Assembly (NCBI GenBank): GCA_902805675.1
Contig: CADCTA010000037.1
Location: 1 to 55,677, forward strand
Reading direction: 5' to 3'
From: an uncultured Chthoniobacterales bacterium
Lineage (GTDB): Bacteria > Verrucomicrobiota > Verrucomicrobiia > Chthoniobacterales > UBA10450
DNA length: 55,677 nt
Under the pieces are notes generated by a model. It saw nothing but the letters and a program-made list of their open reading frames with translations. It searched no databases and was not told the DNA's origin. The position numbers were made by a program, and so were the translations under genes. How positions within the stretch are numbered: position 1 is the stretch's first letter; every line of letters starts with the position of its first letter. Positions 7,348 to 17,224 of the stretch are shown here, piece by piece.

Positions 7348-10077
7348 GTGAGCGAAGCGACGGGCTGGATCCAAGACAAAGCATCGCGCACGATCTATCC
7401 AGGCCAGGTCGAGCGAACCCTCGCGCGGCTCGCGGAACAATGGCCTGCAGGCGAGGCAAACCTGCGCGAGCTGCTGGAGCAGTTCCCGTTAGGCGAAGAC
7501 GCATTGCTGCATTTGCTCTCAGTCTCGAGCATCTGCGCGGCGCGCTTAGTTCGCGAACCTGGGATTCTGCTTTGGCTACGGCATCCTGACGTCTGCGCCT
7601 CGGTGCGCGGTCGCGGGCGCATGCTCGCGGACCTGAAAGCCACAACGGCAGAATCGATCAGCGCGCAAAACTTCCGCGCGCTCCGGGAATGGAAAGGCCG
7701 CGAGATGCTGCGCATTGCGCTGCGTGAAGTCGCCGAGGCCGCGTCGCTCGAAGAGACCACCGCTGAGCTATCGCAGCTAGCGGAAATCTGCGTGGAGGAA
7801 GTCCTGAGTCATTGGGAGACCGATCTGCGTCAACGCCTCGGCTCGCCCAAGGCGGAGTTTGCGGTGCTCGCCCTGGGCAAACTCGGCGGACGCGAGCTGA
7901 ATCACAGCTCAGACATCGATGTCATCTTCGTCTACTCCGAGGAAGGCCAGATCTCGGCGAACCTCACTTATCACCAGTGGTTCAACCGTCTCGCGACGAA
8001 GGTCTTCGAAACGTTCGCCGTGAAGGACGCCGCCGGCTCGTTGTTCCGGATGGATCTGCGCCTGCGCCCGGAAGGAACAGCCGGCCCTATGGCACGCTCA
8101 CTCGAGAGCATGGAAAACTACTACGCGGGATTTGGCGAAACGTGGGAGCGCCTCGCGCTGACAAAAGCACGCGCCATCGCAGGCAGTGAAGAGCTTGCCT
8201 ACGACTTCCTGCGCGAGCACCAGCCATTCATCTATCCGCGCAGCCCGACGCCGGAACTTCTCGACGAGATTGCTGCGATCAAGCGTCGCATCGAGCGCGA
8301 CATTGTCGGCCACGAGGACCTCGACCGGAATGTGAAGCTCGGCACGGGCGGCATTCGCGAGGTGGAGTTCATCGTGCAGGCGCTGCAACTGCTGCACGGG
8401 GCGCGGCACGCCTTTCTTCAGGACACGAGCACGCTGAAGACGCTGCCGCACCTGGCCGAACTGGATCTCCTCCCGCGGGACGACGCGCTCGCGTTGAACA
8501 AGGCGTATCATTTCCTGCGGCGCGTGGAGCACCGGCTGCAAATCGAAGCCGAGCAGCAGACGCACACGATTCCGGAAGAAGCCGAAGCGCTGCTACGGCT
8601 GAGCCGAAGCCTCGGTTTCAAGTCAGCTGAGGCTTTTACCGACGCACTGCGCGATCAGATGCAAACGGTCCGCGCCGTCTTCGAGCGGGTGATCGCATCG
8701 CAACCGCAGGATCAGAAGTCTGCCACGTCGCAGTACGACATCTTCCGCGACCAGCCCGCAGCGACGAAGCTCATCGCAGAGCTCGGGCAGGGTCGCGGCA
8801 GCTTTCACGTAGCGCCGCGCACGCGGCAGGTTTTCCGGAAGTTGCAGCCTCCGCTGCTAGAGCAACTGGGCGAGGCGGTGGACCCGGATGCGACCCTGGT
8901 TCAGTTCACGCGCTTCGTCGAAGCGTATGGCATGCGGAGCATGTTGTTCGAGCTGTTGGTGGCAAACCCGCGCCTGCTCGAGCTGCTCGTAAAGATCTTC
9001 GATGCCAGCCGCCACGCGAGTGACATTCTGATCCGCCGTCCTCAACTTCTCGAAGACGTCACGCGCGGCAGCCTCGACCGAAATGTGTCGGTCCGCCGCC
9101 ACCTGGTGGCGCTGCGTAAGCTCGGCGCCGGCGCCGGCAAACTCGATGCGGTGCGCGCTTATCGGCAGGCGCAATTCCTCAGGATTCTGATCCGCGATGT
9201 GCTGAAGCTGGCCAATCATCACGCGCTCATGGCTGAGCATTCCGCGCTGGCGGAAGCGTGTTTGATTTTCGTGCACAGCATCGTGGCGGCGGAGGGCGGC
9301 CTCACCGTCATCGCGATGGGAAAGTTTGGTGGATGCGAGCTGACGTATGGCGCCGACCTCGACGTCCTGTTTGTGGGCGAGAACACGCGAGCTGCGCAGG
9401 ACCTGCTGGTGGAGATGGGACGCACCACTGCGGAAGGCAACATTTTCCTGCTCGACGCTCGCCTGCGCCCGGACGGCGAGAAGGGCACCCTGACGTCCCG
9501 TGTAGATGCGTTCGAGGCGTATTACTGGACGCGCGCGCAGCTGTGGGAGATCCAATCGCTGACGCGCGCGCGCGTGGTCTGCGGGGCGGACGGCGCTGCC
9601 TTCATCGATGTCGCGCAACGTGCCTGGCGGAGGGCGGGACAGCGCGATGATCTGTTCCTCCAGATAGATGCCATGCGCGAGCGCATCCGGCGGGACCGCG
9701 GCACTGGGTCGGAGATTCTCGATTACAAAACGGGCCTCGGCGGAATCGTGGAAGCGGAGTTCCTGATCCAGGCGCTCCAGATGCGCACCGGCACCTGGGG
9801 GTCGCAGTTCACCGCCGCGCTGGCCGAGCTCAGAGTGTACGGGACTGTAACGGCTGCCGATGCGAACGCGATTCAGAGCAGCTATGACTTCCTGCGGCGG
9901 TGCGAATCGGTGCTGCGCCGGTGGGAGAGCAAGAGCGTATCGTCACTGCCGGCGGATGAAGCCGCACAGCGCAAGCTTGCGAAACGGGTTGGCGCGACGG
10001 ATCTCGATGCGTTCGGAGAGCAGTATCGCGCGGCGCGTGAGATCATTCACGCGGCGCACGAGCGCTACATGCGATAG
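7348..10077 (+). CDS. glnE: Bifunctional glutamine synthetase adenylyltransferase/deadenylylase
   Basis: GlnE adds and removes AMP on glutamine synthetase in response to nitrogen status. The 909-residue protein has the expected duplicated nucleotidyltransferase architecture. The first half carries ALGKLGGRELNHSSDIDVIF and RMDLRLRPEGTAG. The second carries AMGKFGGCELTYGADLDVLF and LDARLRPDGEKG. Each is followed by a helical GlnD_UR_UTase-like segment. Both DxD metal-binding pairs are present, so both activities look intact. The start is GTG at 7348 and length is close to the family's ~950. A palindromic repeat lies just upstream, so its promoter is probably between that element and the start. 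Only 3 bases separate it from the convergent DUF4112 gene. Confidence 0.92.
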   Translation: MSEATGWIQDKASRTIYPGQVERTLARLAEQWPAGEANLRELLEQFPLGEDALLHLLSVSSICAARLVREPGILLWLRHPDVCASVRGRGRMLADLKATTAESISAQNFRALREWKGREMLRIALREVAEAASLEETTAELSQLAEICVEEVLSHWETDLRQRLGSPKAEFAVLALGKLGGRELNHSSDIDVIFVYSEEGQISANLTYHQWFNRLATKVFETFAVKDAAGSLFRMDLRLRPEGTAGPMARSLESMENYYAGFGETWERLALTKARAIAGSEELAYDFLREHQPFIYPRSPTPELLDEIAAIKRRIERDIVGHEDLDRNVKLGTGGIREVEFIVQALQLLHGARHAFLQDTSTLKTLPHLAELDLLPRDDALALNKAYHFLRRVEHRLQIEAEQQTHTIPEEAEALLRLSRSLGFKSAEAFTDALRDQMQTVRAVFERVIASQPQDQKSATSQYDIFRDQPAATKLIAELGQGRGSFHVAPRTRQVFRKLQPPLLEQLGEAVDPDATLVQFTRFVEAYGMRSMLFELLVANPRLLELLVKIFDASRHASDILIRRPQLLEDVTRGSLDRNVSVRRHLVALRKLGAGAGKLDAVRAYRQAQFLRILIRDVLKLANHHALMAEHSALAEACLIFVHSIVAAEGGLTVIAMGKFGGCELTYGADLDVLFVGENTRAAQDLLVEMGRTTAEGNIFLLDARLRPDGEKGTLTSRVDAFEAYYWTRAQLWEIQSLTRARVVCGADGAAFIDVAQRAWRRAGQRDDLFLQIDAMRERIRRDRGTGSEILDYKTGLGGIVEAEFLIQALQMRTGTWGSQFTAALAELRVYGTVTAADANAIQSSYDFLRRCESVLRRWESKSVSSLPADEAAQRKLAKRVGATDLDAFGEQYRAAREIIHAAHERYMR

Positions 10078-10080
10078 CGA

Positions 10081-10626
10081 TCAAAGAAGACCGAGCGCTC
10101 TGAACAACTGCTGCAGGAGCCAGAAGCTAACCGCCAGGCCAGTGACAACGAGGATCGCCAGCAGGATGAGCACACCGATGACGAAGAGCCAGTCGCTGCG
10201 CTTAGCCGTACGTGCTCCGCTCGCATGCTGCTTCACAAGCTCGTAGTTCCGGGCGTTCGATTTGAACCAGAACGAGAATGCATCGCCAATGACTGGCACG
10301 ATGCCGATGAGCTCGTTGAGCAGGATGTTCATCGCCATGCGCGCGAGCACGATCTTCGGCATTCCCTGACGCGCCGCCTGCACCAGCGCGAGCGCCGAGA
10401 CCACGGCGGAACTGGTGTCGCCTACTCCGGGGATGAGCCCGAGAAGAGGATCGAGGCCGATGCGGAAATTCGTCCCCGGCACTCGCACCAGGTTGTCCAT
10501 GATCAGCGCGATGAATCGAAACAGCGGCTCAACCGGCTTCTCCCCCGCCTGGCCTTCCGGCGGCAGAACTTCCCAGTCGTCGGCCGATACCCGCCGCGGG
10601 TTCTGGCCTGAATCTTCTCGTCGCAC
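10081..10626 (-). CDS. DUF4112 membrane protein
   Basis: The 181-residue protein matches DUF4112, a small membrane family of unknown role. Diagnostic stretches are NFRIGLDPLLGLIPGVGD, with conserved Asp, and GIVPVIGDAFSFWFKSN. A hydrophobic C-terminal segment (WLFVIGVLILLAILVVTGLA) is a likely transmembrane helix. The N-terminal ~40 residues are polar. The start is GTG at 10626. It lies 35 bp downstream of rho on the same strand and may be co-transcribed with it. Confidence 0.8.
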   Translation of the reverse strand: MRREDSGQNPRRVSADDWEVLPPEGQAGEKPVEPLFRFIALIMDNLVRVPGTNFRIGLDPLLGLIPGVGDTSSAVVSALALVQAARQGMPKIVLARMAMNILLNELIGIVPVIGDAFSFWFKSNARNYELVKQHASGARTAKRSDWLFVIGVLILLAILVVTGLAVSFWLLQQLFRALGLL

Positions 10627-10661
10627 GCTAGACGGCAGCGGCTCGCGACCGCTGCGGTAGG

Positions 10662-12380
10662 CTAACCAGGGATGCCCTTCAGCATCTGCTCGTTAGTCGG
10701 GAATTTCTTCACGAACATGAGCAAACGCTCGATCGCTTCGCCCGGCTTGTGTCCGGCAAGTCCACGACGGATCAGGTTGATCTTGTCGAGCTCCCAATTC
10801 TGCAGCAGCAGTTCCTCGCGGCGCGTGCCGGAGAGGAAAATATCGACTGCAGGGTAGATGCGCTGGTCGCTGATCTTGCGATCGAGCACGAGCTCCATGT
10901 TACCGGTGCCCTTGAACTCCTGGAAGATCAGCTCATCCATGCGGCTGCCGGTTTCGATCAGCGCCGTCGCGACGATCGTGAGCGAACCGGCTTCCTCGGT
11001 GTTTCGCGCCGCGGCAAAAATCTTGCGCGGGATCTCCATCGCGCGCGCGTCGATACCGCCACTCATTGTGCGGCCGCCACCGCCCATCGCGTTGTTAAAC
11101 GCACGCGCGGTGCGGGTGATCGAGTCGAGCAGGATGAAGACGTGCTTGCCGGCTTCCACCATGCGCTTCGAGCGCTCGATCGCGAGCTGCGCGATCCGCG
11201 TGTGGCTCTTGATGTCGGTATCGCTCGAGCTGGCCATGATCTCCGCGCCAGGGCAGGAGCGGCGGAAGTCGGTAACTTCTTCAGGGCGTTCGTCGACCAG
11301 AAGAATAATGAGCTTCATCTCCGGGTGATTCTTCGTCACCGCGTCCGCGATGTGATGCAGCAGCGTCGTCTTGCCGGTGCGCGGCGGTGCCACGATGAGG
11401 CCACGCTGGCCCATGCCGAGCGGCGTCATGAGGTCCATGATGCGGGTCGTGTAACGATCCGGCACCGTCTCGAGCTTGATCCGCTTGTTTGGGTTGATCG
11501 TGGTCAGCTCTTCAAACGGCGTCAGGTCCTGATACTTCGTCGGCTCGTCGTCGTTGATCTTGTTCAGGCGCATCAACTGCGGCCCGCGATTGCCGCGGCG
11601 CGTCTCGCCCTGGATCCACATGCCGTCGCGCAGCGCGAAGCGGCGGACGATCTCTGGCGTGACGAAAATATCCTGCGGCGTCTGGATGAAGTGACGCTTC
11701 GCATCGCGCAGAAAGCCAAAACCCTTGCCGGAGATCTCGATGATCCCTTCGCCAAACTCGAGTTCTTCCTGTTTCCGCTCGCCGTTGGGTGCGCCATCTT
11801 GTCCGCGTGAGCCGTCTTGGGCCCGGGAGGACATGTCCATGTCCTGTCCCCGCGGTGTATCTTGTCCGGGTGATCCATCCTGCCGACGCGAACCGTCATG
11901 TCCGCGGTCGCGGTCGTGACCACGATCTCGGCCGTGACCCCTCGAACGGTCGCGATTGCGGAAGCCGCGCTCGTTCTCGGGCCGCGTAACCGGCCGCTCG
12001 ATCGCGGCGACATTGTCAGAATCACTGCCGAGCTGCATTTGACCGGGAAGAGAATCGGACACCACTTTCGGCGCCGAAGCCTTGATTGTATCGCCTGTCG
12101 AATCGCCGCCAACGGGCGCAGCGGTGTCACTTTGAGATTCGGCACCCGATCCACTCACCTGCTGTGGCGTGCTCGCGCCATCCGCACCACCAGCAGCCTG
12201 TTCATCGACTGGCGGGTGCGCATTGCTCATCTCTGGAGCACCGGCGTCGACAGAGTCTGTCTTCGCCTGCCGCGAGCTGCTGGCGTTTTTTCGACGCGGA
12301 GTTCCACGTGGCGCACGGCGGCGCGGCGCTCGCGCGGGTTTCGCCTCGGTCGGCGACTGGTTATCGGATTCTTCGCTCAT
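10662..12380 (-). CDS. rho: Transcription termination factor Rho with long disordered N-terminal region
   Basis: Rho is the hexameric RNA helicase that ends transcription at Rho-dependent sites. The conserved part begins at residue ~205 with the RNA-binding domain (ISGKGFGFLRDAKRHF). Walker A is APPRTGKTTLLHHIA, Walker B is VFILLDSITR, and the R-loop reads GGIDARAMEIPRKIF. Ahead lies a ~204-residue low-complexity region that is Ala/Pro/Ser-rich, then strongly RG/RD/GQD-repetitive (residues ~134-200). Many Rho proteins have short N-terminal insertions, but this one is about a third of the 572-residue protein. The ATG at 12380 opens the frame directly. YebC is 58 bp upstream on the same strand. 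Confidence 0.94.
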   Translation of the reverse strand: MSEESDNQSPTEAKPARAPRRRAPRGTPRRKNASSSRQAKTDSVDAGAPEMSNAHPPVDEQAAGGADGASTPQQVSGSGAESQSDTAAPVGGDSTGDTIKASAPKVVSDSLPGQMQLGSDSDNVAAIERPVTRPENERGFRNRDRSRGHGRDRGHDRDRGHDGSRRQDGSPGQDTPRGQDMDMSSRAQDGSRGQDGAPNGERKQEELEFGEGIIEISGKGFGFLRDAKRHFIQTPQDIFVTPEIVRRFALRDGMWIQGETRRGNRGPQLMRLNKINDDEPTKYQDLTPFEELTTINPNKRIKLETVPDRYTTRIMDLMTPLGMGQRGLIVAPPRTGKTTLLHHIADAVTKNHPEMKLIILLVDERPEEVTDFRRSCPGAEIMASSSDTDIKSHTRIAQLAIERSKRMVEAGKHVFILLDSITRTARAFNNAMGGGGRTMSGGIDARAMEIPRKIFAAARNTEEAGSLTIVATALIETGSRMDELIFQEFKGTGNMELVLDRKISDQRIYPAVDIFLSGTRREELLLQNWELDKINLIRRGLAGHKPGEAIERLLMFVKKFPTNEQMLKGIPG

Positions 12381-12438
12381 AATGAAACTGCGTCAGGCTA
12401 ACGGCCCCACACGCGTGGGCGATCCGCTGCTCAAACTT

Positions 12439-13194
12439 CTAAGCTGGCAACTTCGCCAGCACCTCGTCGGGGATATCTAGATTCGAATAGACGTTCTGAA
12501 CGTCATCGTCGTCTTCGAGGCTTTCGCATAACCGCAGCACCTGGAGCGCGGTCGCCTCATCGACGACAGGAACTGTCGTGTCAGGAATGAAAGTAAACTT
12601 CTGCCCACTCGTCGCGACACCCGCGTGTTTGAGCGCCTCAGCTACTGCGTAGAGCTGATCGTGGGAAGTGGTGATAACATACCCCTCCTCCTCCGTTGTC
12701 AACTCCTCCGCCCCAGCCTCGAGGGCGAGCTCAAACAGGCGTTCCTCATCAATCGTGTCTCGCGGCACGGTGATCCGTCCCTTTTTGTGGAACATGTAGG
12801 AAACGCTTCCGCTCGTGCCGAGGTTGCCGTGATTCTTGCTAAAGATGAGCCGCATCTCCGCGGCGGTGCGGTTCTTGTTGTCAGTGGCGGCCTCCACCAG
12901 CACCGCCACGCCACCGGGCGCATAGCCCTCGTAGATGAGCTCGTCGAAGTGCGTCGCCTCCGCGCCTTCCCCCGTCCCACGCTTGATCGCGCGCTCGATG
13001 TTGTCGTTCGGCATGCTCTGGCCGCGTGCGGAGAGGATGGCGCTGCGTAGCCGCACATTCCCGTGCGGATCGCCGCCGCCGAGCTTCGCGGCGATGGTAA
13101 TCTCCTTGGCCAGCTTGCTGAAAAGCGCGCCGCGTTTCACGTCGAGCGCGCCTTTCGAGCGCTTCACCTTGGACCACTTACTGTGTCCCGCCAT
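12439..13194 (-). CDS. yebC: YebC/TACO1 family protein
   Basis: The 251-residue protein shows the family opening MAGHSKWSKVKRSKGALD and the segments GGGDPHGNVRLRSAI, MPNDNIERAIKRGTGEG and YEGYAPGGVAVLVEA. Length is typical. YebC proteins were long annotated as transcriptional regulators. More recent work links YebC/TACO1 to translation of proline-rich stretches, which is relevant because EF-P is also in the window. ATG at 13194. It is followed on the same strand by rho. Confidence 0.93.
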   Translation of the reverse strand: MAGHSKWSKVKRSKGALDVKRGALFSKLAKEITIAAKLGGGDPHGNVRLRSAILSARGQSMPNDNIERAIKRGTGEGAEATHFDELIYEGYAPGGVAVLVEAATDNKNRTAAEMRLIFSKNHGNLGTSGSVSYMFHKKGRITVPRDTIDEERLFELALEAGAEELTTEEEGYVITTSHDQLYAVAEALKHAGVATSGQKFTFIPDTTVPVVDEATALQVLRLCESLEDDDDVQNVYSNLDIPDEVLAKLPA

Positions 13195-13490
13195 ACGTCG
13201 TCGGAAAATCGTTCACTGCAGTCGCGCGGAGCTGCGTTCGCGAGGGAAAATCGGAACCGAAGCGCTCAAGCAAGAACGTCTCGAGCAGGCGGACTGACGG
13301 GGTCAATTCAATCGCACCGGCAAGAGCTTGTCAATCAGCGGCGAGCGGCTCGCGGCGGAGGTGCACCTAATGACCAGCGGCTACCCGTGGCCTTAACCCG
13401 TGTCCGCCGCGAGCTTTCGCCTGCCCCATTGCCGCGCTCGGCGCGCTCGGCGAGCGATCTGATCCGTAACCACGTGCCGCAAACATCCGC

Positions 13491-13530
13491 GGTCATCCTG
13501 AGGCGGCGAAGCGCGCCGAAGGACCTCACG
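13491..13530. repeat. Half-copy of family 2 repeat
   Basis: The sequence runs from GGTCATCCTGAGG to GAAGGACCTCACG and matches the left end of the full elements at 24815 and 46784. No matching right arm follows, so only half remains. Confidence 0.7.
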
Positions 13531-13590
13531 CTACGACAACAGCTCCTAGCCCTTCCCGTGACGCGGCGGGACTCCACATGAAGGCGTTCC

Positions 13591-13610
13591 GTCCTGCCGA
13601 AGCGCAGGAC
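13591..13610 (-). terminator. Hairpin just downstream of typA
   Basis: GTCCTGC and GCAGGAC pair around a six-base loop, three bases past the typA stop. No T-run follows on the minus strand, so this could be a weak terminator or an RNA 3'-end stabiliser. Confidence 0.4.
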
Positions 13611-13612
13611 AG

Positions 13613-15433
13613 CTAATTACCGTTCGTCGTCGCCGGCGTCGCGCGTTTCCGCGCTGTCGCATCAAGGATGCGCTTCCGCAGCCGCAGCGACTTCGGAGTG
13701 ACCTCGACGTATTCGTCAGGACCGATGTACTCGATCGCGCGTTCCAGACTCATCTTGATCGGCGCTTCGAGCTGAATGCCCTTGCCGTCACCCTGGCTGC
13801 GCATGTTCGTGAGATGCTTTGCCTTGCAAGGGTTCACTGGGAGGTCTTCCGGCCGGGCATTCTCACCTACCACCATCCCGCTATAGATCTCCTCCTGTGG
13901 CCCTATGAATAGTCGGCCACGCGCCTGAATATTATTCAGCGCGTAAGCGGTGCTGACGCCGGGCTCCATCGAGATCATCACGCCTCGGTTGCGGCCTTCC
14001 ATCTCGCCCTTGAACGGCGCGTACTCGCGGAAGAGATGACTCATGATGCCTTCGCCGCGGGTGAGATTGACAAGATCACTCTCGAACCCGATAAGCCCGC
14101 GCGTGGGGATGATCGCCTCCACTGAAACACGCGTGGCGTGGTGATCCATTCCGCTGACCTCGCCTTTACGACCGGCGATCGCCTGCAGCACGTCGCCGAG
14201 GTTCTCATTAGGTACCTCGACGTAAAGATTCTCGATCGGCTCGAGTAGGCTGCCGTCCTCCGCGCGCTGGAAGATGACCTCCGGGCGCGACACCATCACT
14301 TCGTAGCCTTCGCGTCGCATCTGCTCGACGAGAATCGCGATCTGCATCTCGCCGCGCGCGTTGATCTCAAACGCGCCAGCCGCCTCGGTGTCGTTCACCT
14401 GCAATGAGACGTTGCCGCGCGTCTCGCGGATCAGCCGCTCACGCACGTGTCGGGCGGTCACAAACTTGCCTTCGCGTCCAGCGAACGGCGAGTCGTTGAC
14501 CAGGATCCTCATTCTGATCGTCGGCGGATCGATATCGACAAACTGCAGCGGCGTCCGCTCTTCGCGATCCGTCAGCGTCTCGCCGATAAACACTTCTTCA
14601 AAGCCGGTCAGCCCGACGATCTCGCCGGCACTGGCATGCTTCGTCTCCACCTGGCCCATCCCAGAGAATGTGTAGAGCGCCGTCACGCTGCCACGTTCCC
14701 GCCGCCCATCGCGATGAATACACACGATGGAGTCTCCCACAGCGACACGCCCACTGACGATCCGGCCCAGCGCGATCCGGCCGAGATAATCGCTATAATC
14801 GAGGTTAGAGACCAGCATCTGCAGGTAAGGCTCCGACGAGATGGTCGGCGGCGGCACATACTTGATGATGGTCTCGAACAGCGGCGTCATATCCTCGCTG
14901 TTCTCGTGGATCTCGCGCATGGCGAAGCCGTTCTTCGCGCTCGCGTAGATGATCGGGAAGTCGAGTTGCTCGTCGTTGGCCTTCAACTCCACGAACAGGT
15001 CGAAAACCATATCGAGCACCTTGTGCGGGCGGGCATTCTCGCGATCGATCTTGTTGATCACCACGATCGGTTTCACCCGGCTCTCGAGCGCCTTGCGCAG
15101 CACAAAGCGCGTCTGCGCCTGCGGCCCATCGTGTGCATCAACCACCAGCAACACGCCGTCGACCATCTTCATAATGCGCTCGACCTCGCCGCCGAAATCC
15201 GCATGGCCGGGTGTATCGACGATGTTCACGCGGTAGCCGTTCCACTGAAACGCGGCGTTCTTCGCTCGGATCGTGATCCCCTTCTCGCGCTCGAGGTCCA
15301 TGGAGTCCATCATCCGCTCCTCCGTCTTCTGGTTGGACCGGAAGGTACCGGACTGGCGAAGCAGCTGATCGACAAGCGTAGTCTTGCCGTGGTCGACGTG
15401 TGCAATGATGGCGATGTTACGAATCTTATCCAT
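13613..15433 (-). CDS. typA: Translational GTPase TypA/BipA
   Basis: BipA is a ribosome-associated GTPase needed for 50S assembly and growth under stress. The 606-residue protein has G1 [15 protein letters not shown], the switch [12 protein letters not shown]3 [14 protein letters not shown] and G4 NKIDREN. The BipA-specific C-terminal part includes [19 protein letters not shown] and [15 protein letters not shown]. Length is normal. ATG at 15433. A short Thr/Ala-rich tail ends the protein. It appears to be a single-gene unit with a hairpin after the stop. Confidence 0.96.
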   Translation of the reverse strand: MDKIRNIAIIAHVDHGKTTLVDQLLRQSGTFRSNQKTEERMMDSMDLEREKGITIRAKNAAFQWNGYRVNIVDTPGHADFGGEVERIMKMVDGVLLVVDAHDGPQAQTRFVLRKALESRVKPIVVINKIDRENARPHKVLDMVFDLFVELKANDEQLDFPIIYASAKNGFAMREIHENSEDMTPLFETIIKYVPPPTISSEPYLQMLVSNLDYSDYLGRIALGRIVSGRVAVGDSIVCIHRDGRRERGSVTALYTFSGMGQVETKHASAGEIVGLTGFEEVFIGETLTDREERTPLQFVDIDPPTIRMRILVNDSPFAGREGKFVTARHVRERLIRETRGNVSLQVNDTEAAGAFEINARGEMQIAILVEQMRREGYEVMVSRPEVIFQRAEDGSLLEPIENLYVEVPNENLGDVLQAIAGRKGEVSGMDHHATRVSVEAIIPTRGLIGFESDLVNLTRGEGIMSHLFREYAPFKGEMEGRNRGVMISMEPGVSTAYALNNIQARGRLFIGPQEEIYSGMVVGENARPEDLPVNPCKAKHLTNMRSQGDGKGIQLEAPIKMSLERAIEYIGPDEYVEVTPKSLRLRKRILDATARKRATPATTNGN

Positions 15434-15665
15434 GAAACCGGTCCACTCGTGTTTGCCGGCAGGAACCGCCGGGCAGGAGCTTCACAGCCGAAACGGCTGG
15501 GAAGCACTTGAGAGCGCGGAATATGCCCGCGCAGAGCCCAGAGTCAAACCCCGGCGCTGAATCGCTCAGGGTGCGGCGAGCAGGACCCGCGCTGACGGCG
15601 GGGCCAAGCTGTTCGGCAAAAAGCAGCTCCCCCAGCGGTCATCCCGCTGTTCCACCGCCTCGCAA

Positions 15666-15965
15666 GTGGACAATCGCCAGCATCCGAAGCCACGCCAGGT
15701 GCTTCGCGTACGCGAAACAGCTCCAACAGAATCCGGTTGGAGCTTCGCCTCCCAGCTGCAGATCGATGTCGAACGCTTCGGCCGCGATATCAACGGTGAA
15801 GATGTGCGCCGCCGCCTCGCCGCCAATGATGGCCGGGGTACTTCCCTCGGCGTGGACCGAACGCCGGTCCTGTTTCTGAACGGCCGCCGCTTGAGGCTGC
15901 AGGCTGATGTCGAAGCGGCTCTCCGTGCCGATTTCGAGCGAGAACTTCAAGCGAAAGGACACTAG
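15666..15965 (+). pseudogene. Remnant of a DsbA/thioredoxin-like disulfide oxidoreductase
   Basis: A 99-codon frame ends in the typical C-terminal half of DsbA/BdbD thioredoxin-fold proteins: IDVERFGRDING, then GTSLGVDRTPVLFLNGRRL, where the cis-Pro loop TP is visible, then a final helix. The N-terminal half with the CxxC active site is missing and the first ~30 residues resemble nothing. The rest of the gap back to typA holds no other piece I can identify. I read it as a decayed gene; a short expressed protein cannot be excluded. Confidence 0.55.
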
Positions 15966-15995
15966 CGCGAGCCCCGGGCGGTCGTAGAATCCGGT

Positions 15996-16424
15996 GTGGC
16001 TTGTAACCGGCGATGGTATGGCTCGTGCGCACGCGGCGCGACAAGGCTGTTGTGCTTCGGCATGTTGGCTATCGCGGCGCTCGGCTTATGGTTGCCCGCG
16101 GTGAGCACGGCAAAAAATGGAGAGTCCGGTATCGAGGCGCTGTTTCTGGCTGGGCCGCTGCAGGGAGGTCCGGCGCGCCAAGGTGTACCCGACTCGGCGC
16201 CATTGGCGAGGGCGCCGATTACGATCCAGCGGGACGGGCAAACCATCGCTACCGTGACGACCGACGCCCACGGACGGTTTCGCATCCCGCTGCCGCCGGG
16301 GCGCTACACCGTGGCCGTGAAAGGCGGAAAGCTTGGCTTGGGCGGCTGCGGACCATTCGACGTCGATGTGGTGGCAGGAGAATTCCGAAGCGGGCAGTGG
16401 CTGTGCGACACGGGTTTGCAGTAA
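15996..16424 (+). CDS. Secreted protein with carboxypeptidase-regulatory-like domain
   Basis: The protein (142 residues from GTG at 15996) has a hydrophobic export segment (FGMLAIAALGLWLPAVSTA) and a small beta-sandwich of the carboxypeptidase-regulatory type. Its hallmark is APITIQRDGQTIATVTTDAHG leading into RFRIPLPPGRYTVAV. Such domains are usually accessory modules at the cell surface. An ATG at 16062 would give a shorter signal without basic residues, so I keep the longer start. Two Cys near the C terminus (GCGPF and LCDTG) could form a disulfide. It lies at the edge of a decayed region but its frame is intact. Confidence 0.6.
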   Translation: MACNRRWYGSCARGATRLLCFGMLAIAALGLWLPAVSTAKNGESGIEALFLAGPLQGGPARQGVPDSAPLARAPITIQRDGQTIATVTTDAHGRFRIPLPPGRYTVAVKGGKLGLGGCGPFDVDVVAGEFRSGQWLCDTGLQ

Positions 16425-16608
16425 GGTTACGGCACGTCGCCACGGCGCTGTCACAAACGAGAAACAATGGCTCTGACACCGCGGGTGCTCGGAATCGCGG
16501 CCGCCATACTGGCGTCGATCAGCTCACCGTCACGCGTGTGAGCCGATGAAACGGAGCCATCCTCGGTGAGTTTAGCCCCGCGGCGACTCCCGACCGTGGG
16601 AGAGTTGA

Positions 16609-16971
16609 TGGCGCAAGACGCAGTGAAGTGCTAGCCGCTGAAGCACGGCTCGCAGCCGCCACCGAAAAGACAGATGTCACACTGCTGGACGAGCTCCTCG
16701 CGGCTTACTACGCCGCTTCGCGCGACCGCGCGAAGCGAGCATACGACAAGAAGGGGACCCTGCGCGCTGCCGGGACGGACGGCTTCCCGCCTGTCCGCTT
16801 GAACCCGAAGCCCAGCTGACGCTCGGGGAGATCATCGCCGTCGAAGGACGGGGCAAACCGACGGGTGCTGAATTACGCGACGACGACGCGGCCGCAATTA
16901 CGGTTCCGGTGCGCCACCTTTGGACGAAGAAGGACGGCCGCTGGTTGCTGGTTGCGCAAGTGATCGGCTAG
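16609..16971 (+). pseudogene. Frameshifted NTF2-like (DUF4440/SnoaL) protein
   Basis: Three frames each carry part of one small NTF2-fold protein. An ATG at 16609 gives MAQDAVK before a stop. The next frame from 16628 reads VLAAEARLAAATEKTDVTLL, typical of the first helix, to a stop at 16819. From about 16816 another frame gives TLGEIIAVEG and then VRHLWTKKDGRWLLVAQV to a stop at 16971, the usual last strands. At least two frameshifts separate them, so this is a pseudogene. The gap before it (16425-16608) holds no clear gene. Confidence 0.65.
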
Positions 16972-17169
16972 CTAAGATCTCGAAGACGTGGGCAGCGCCA
17001 CGATCATCACGGCTTCGGCGCCGCCTTGGAAAGCATCCGCCCGCCAGTGTCTCGCAGGCTGCCTGGCGCGGCGCGCCTAAACCTCGCAAGCCTCCCGTCG
17101 CTCGGCGACGACGGATCCACCGCGGTCGGGCGCTGGCTTGAACGCCGCGCGCGGCTCGCCAAAAGCAAA

Positions 17170-17199
17170 ACGGCTCCAGCGGAAGTCCGCTGGAGCCGT
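17170..17199 (-). terminator. Rho-independent terminator (minus strand)
   Basis: A perfect 14-bp stem (ACGGCTCCAGCGGA and its complement) with a 2-base spacer is followed on the minus strand by TTTTGCTTTT. It lies 25 bp past the stop of the decayed secreted-protein gene at 17225 and looks like its terminator. Confidence 0.8.
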
Positions 17200-17224
17200 A
17201 ATGAATTGAGGTGCTAGACGCCGC

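Larger units (their letters stand above)
13195..13612. other. Intergenic region between typA and yebC
   Basis: No convincing gene is visible on either strand; short frames lack recognisable motifs. It contains a half-copy of the family 2 repeat (13491-13530) and a hairpin right after typA (13591-13610). The leftward yebC promoter probably lies in its left half. Confidence 0.5.

Noticed and set aside
10749-11810. 353-codon frame opposite rho
   Set aside because: Antisense shadow of the conserved Rho ATPase domain; no motifs and Arg/His-rich composition.
14447-15511. 354-codon frame on the plus strand opposite typA
   Set aside because: It is antisense to a highly conserved GTPase, has a His/Arg-rich composition typical of reversed GC-rich coding DNA and shows no family motif.
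15508-15879. 123-codon frame before the DsbA remnant
   Set aside because: Ser/Pro-rich, no family pattern, and out of frame with the recognisable thioredoxin-like segment.
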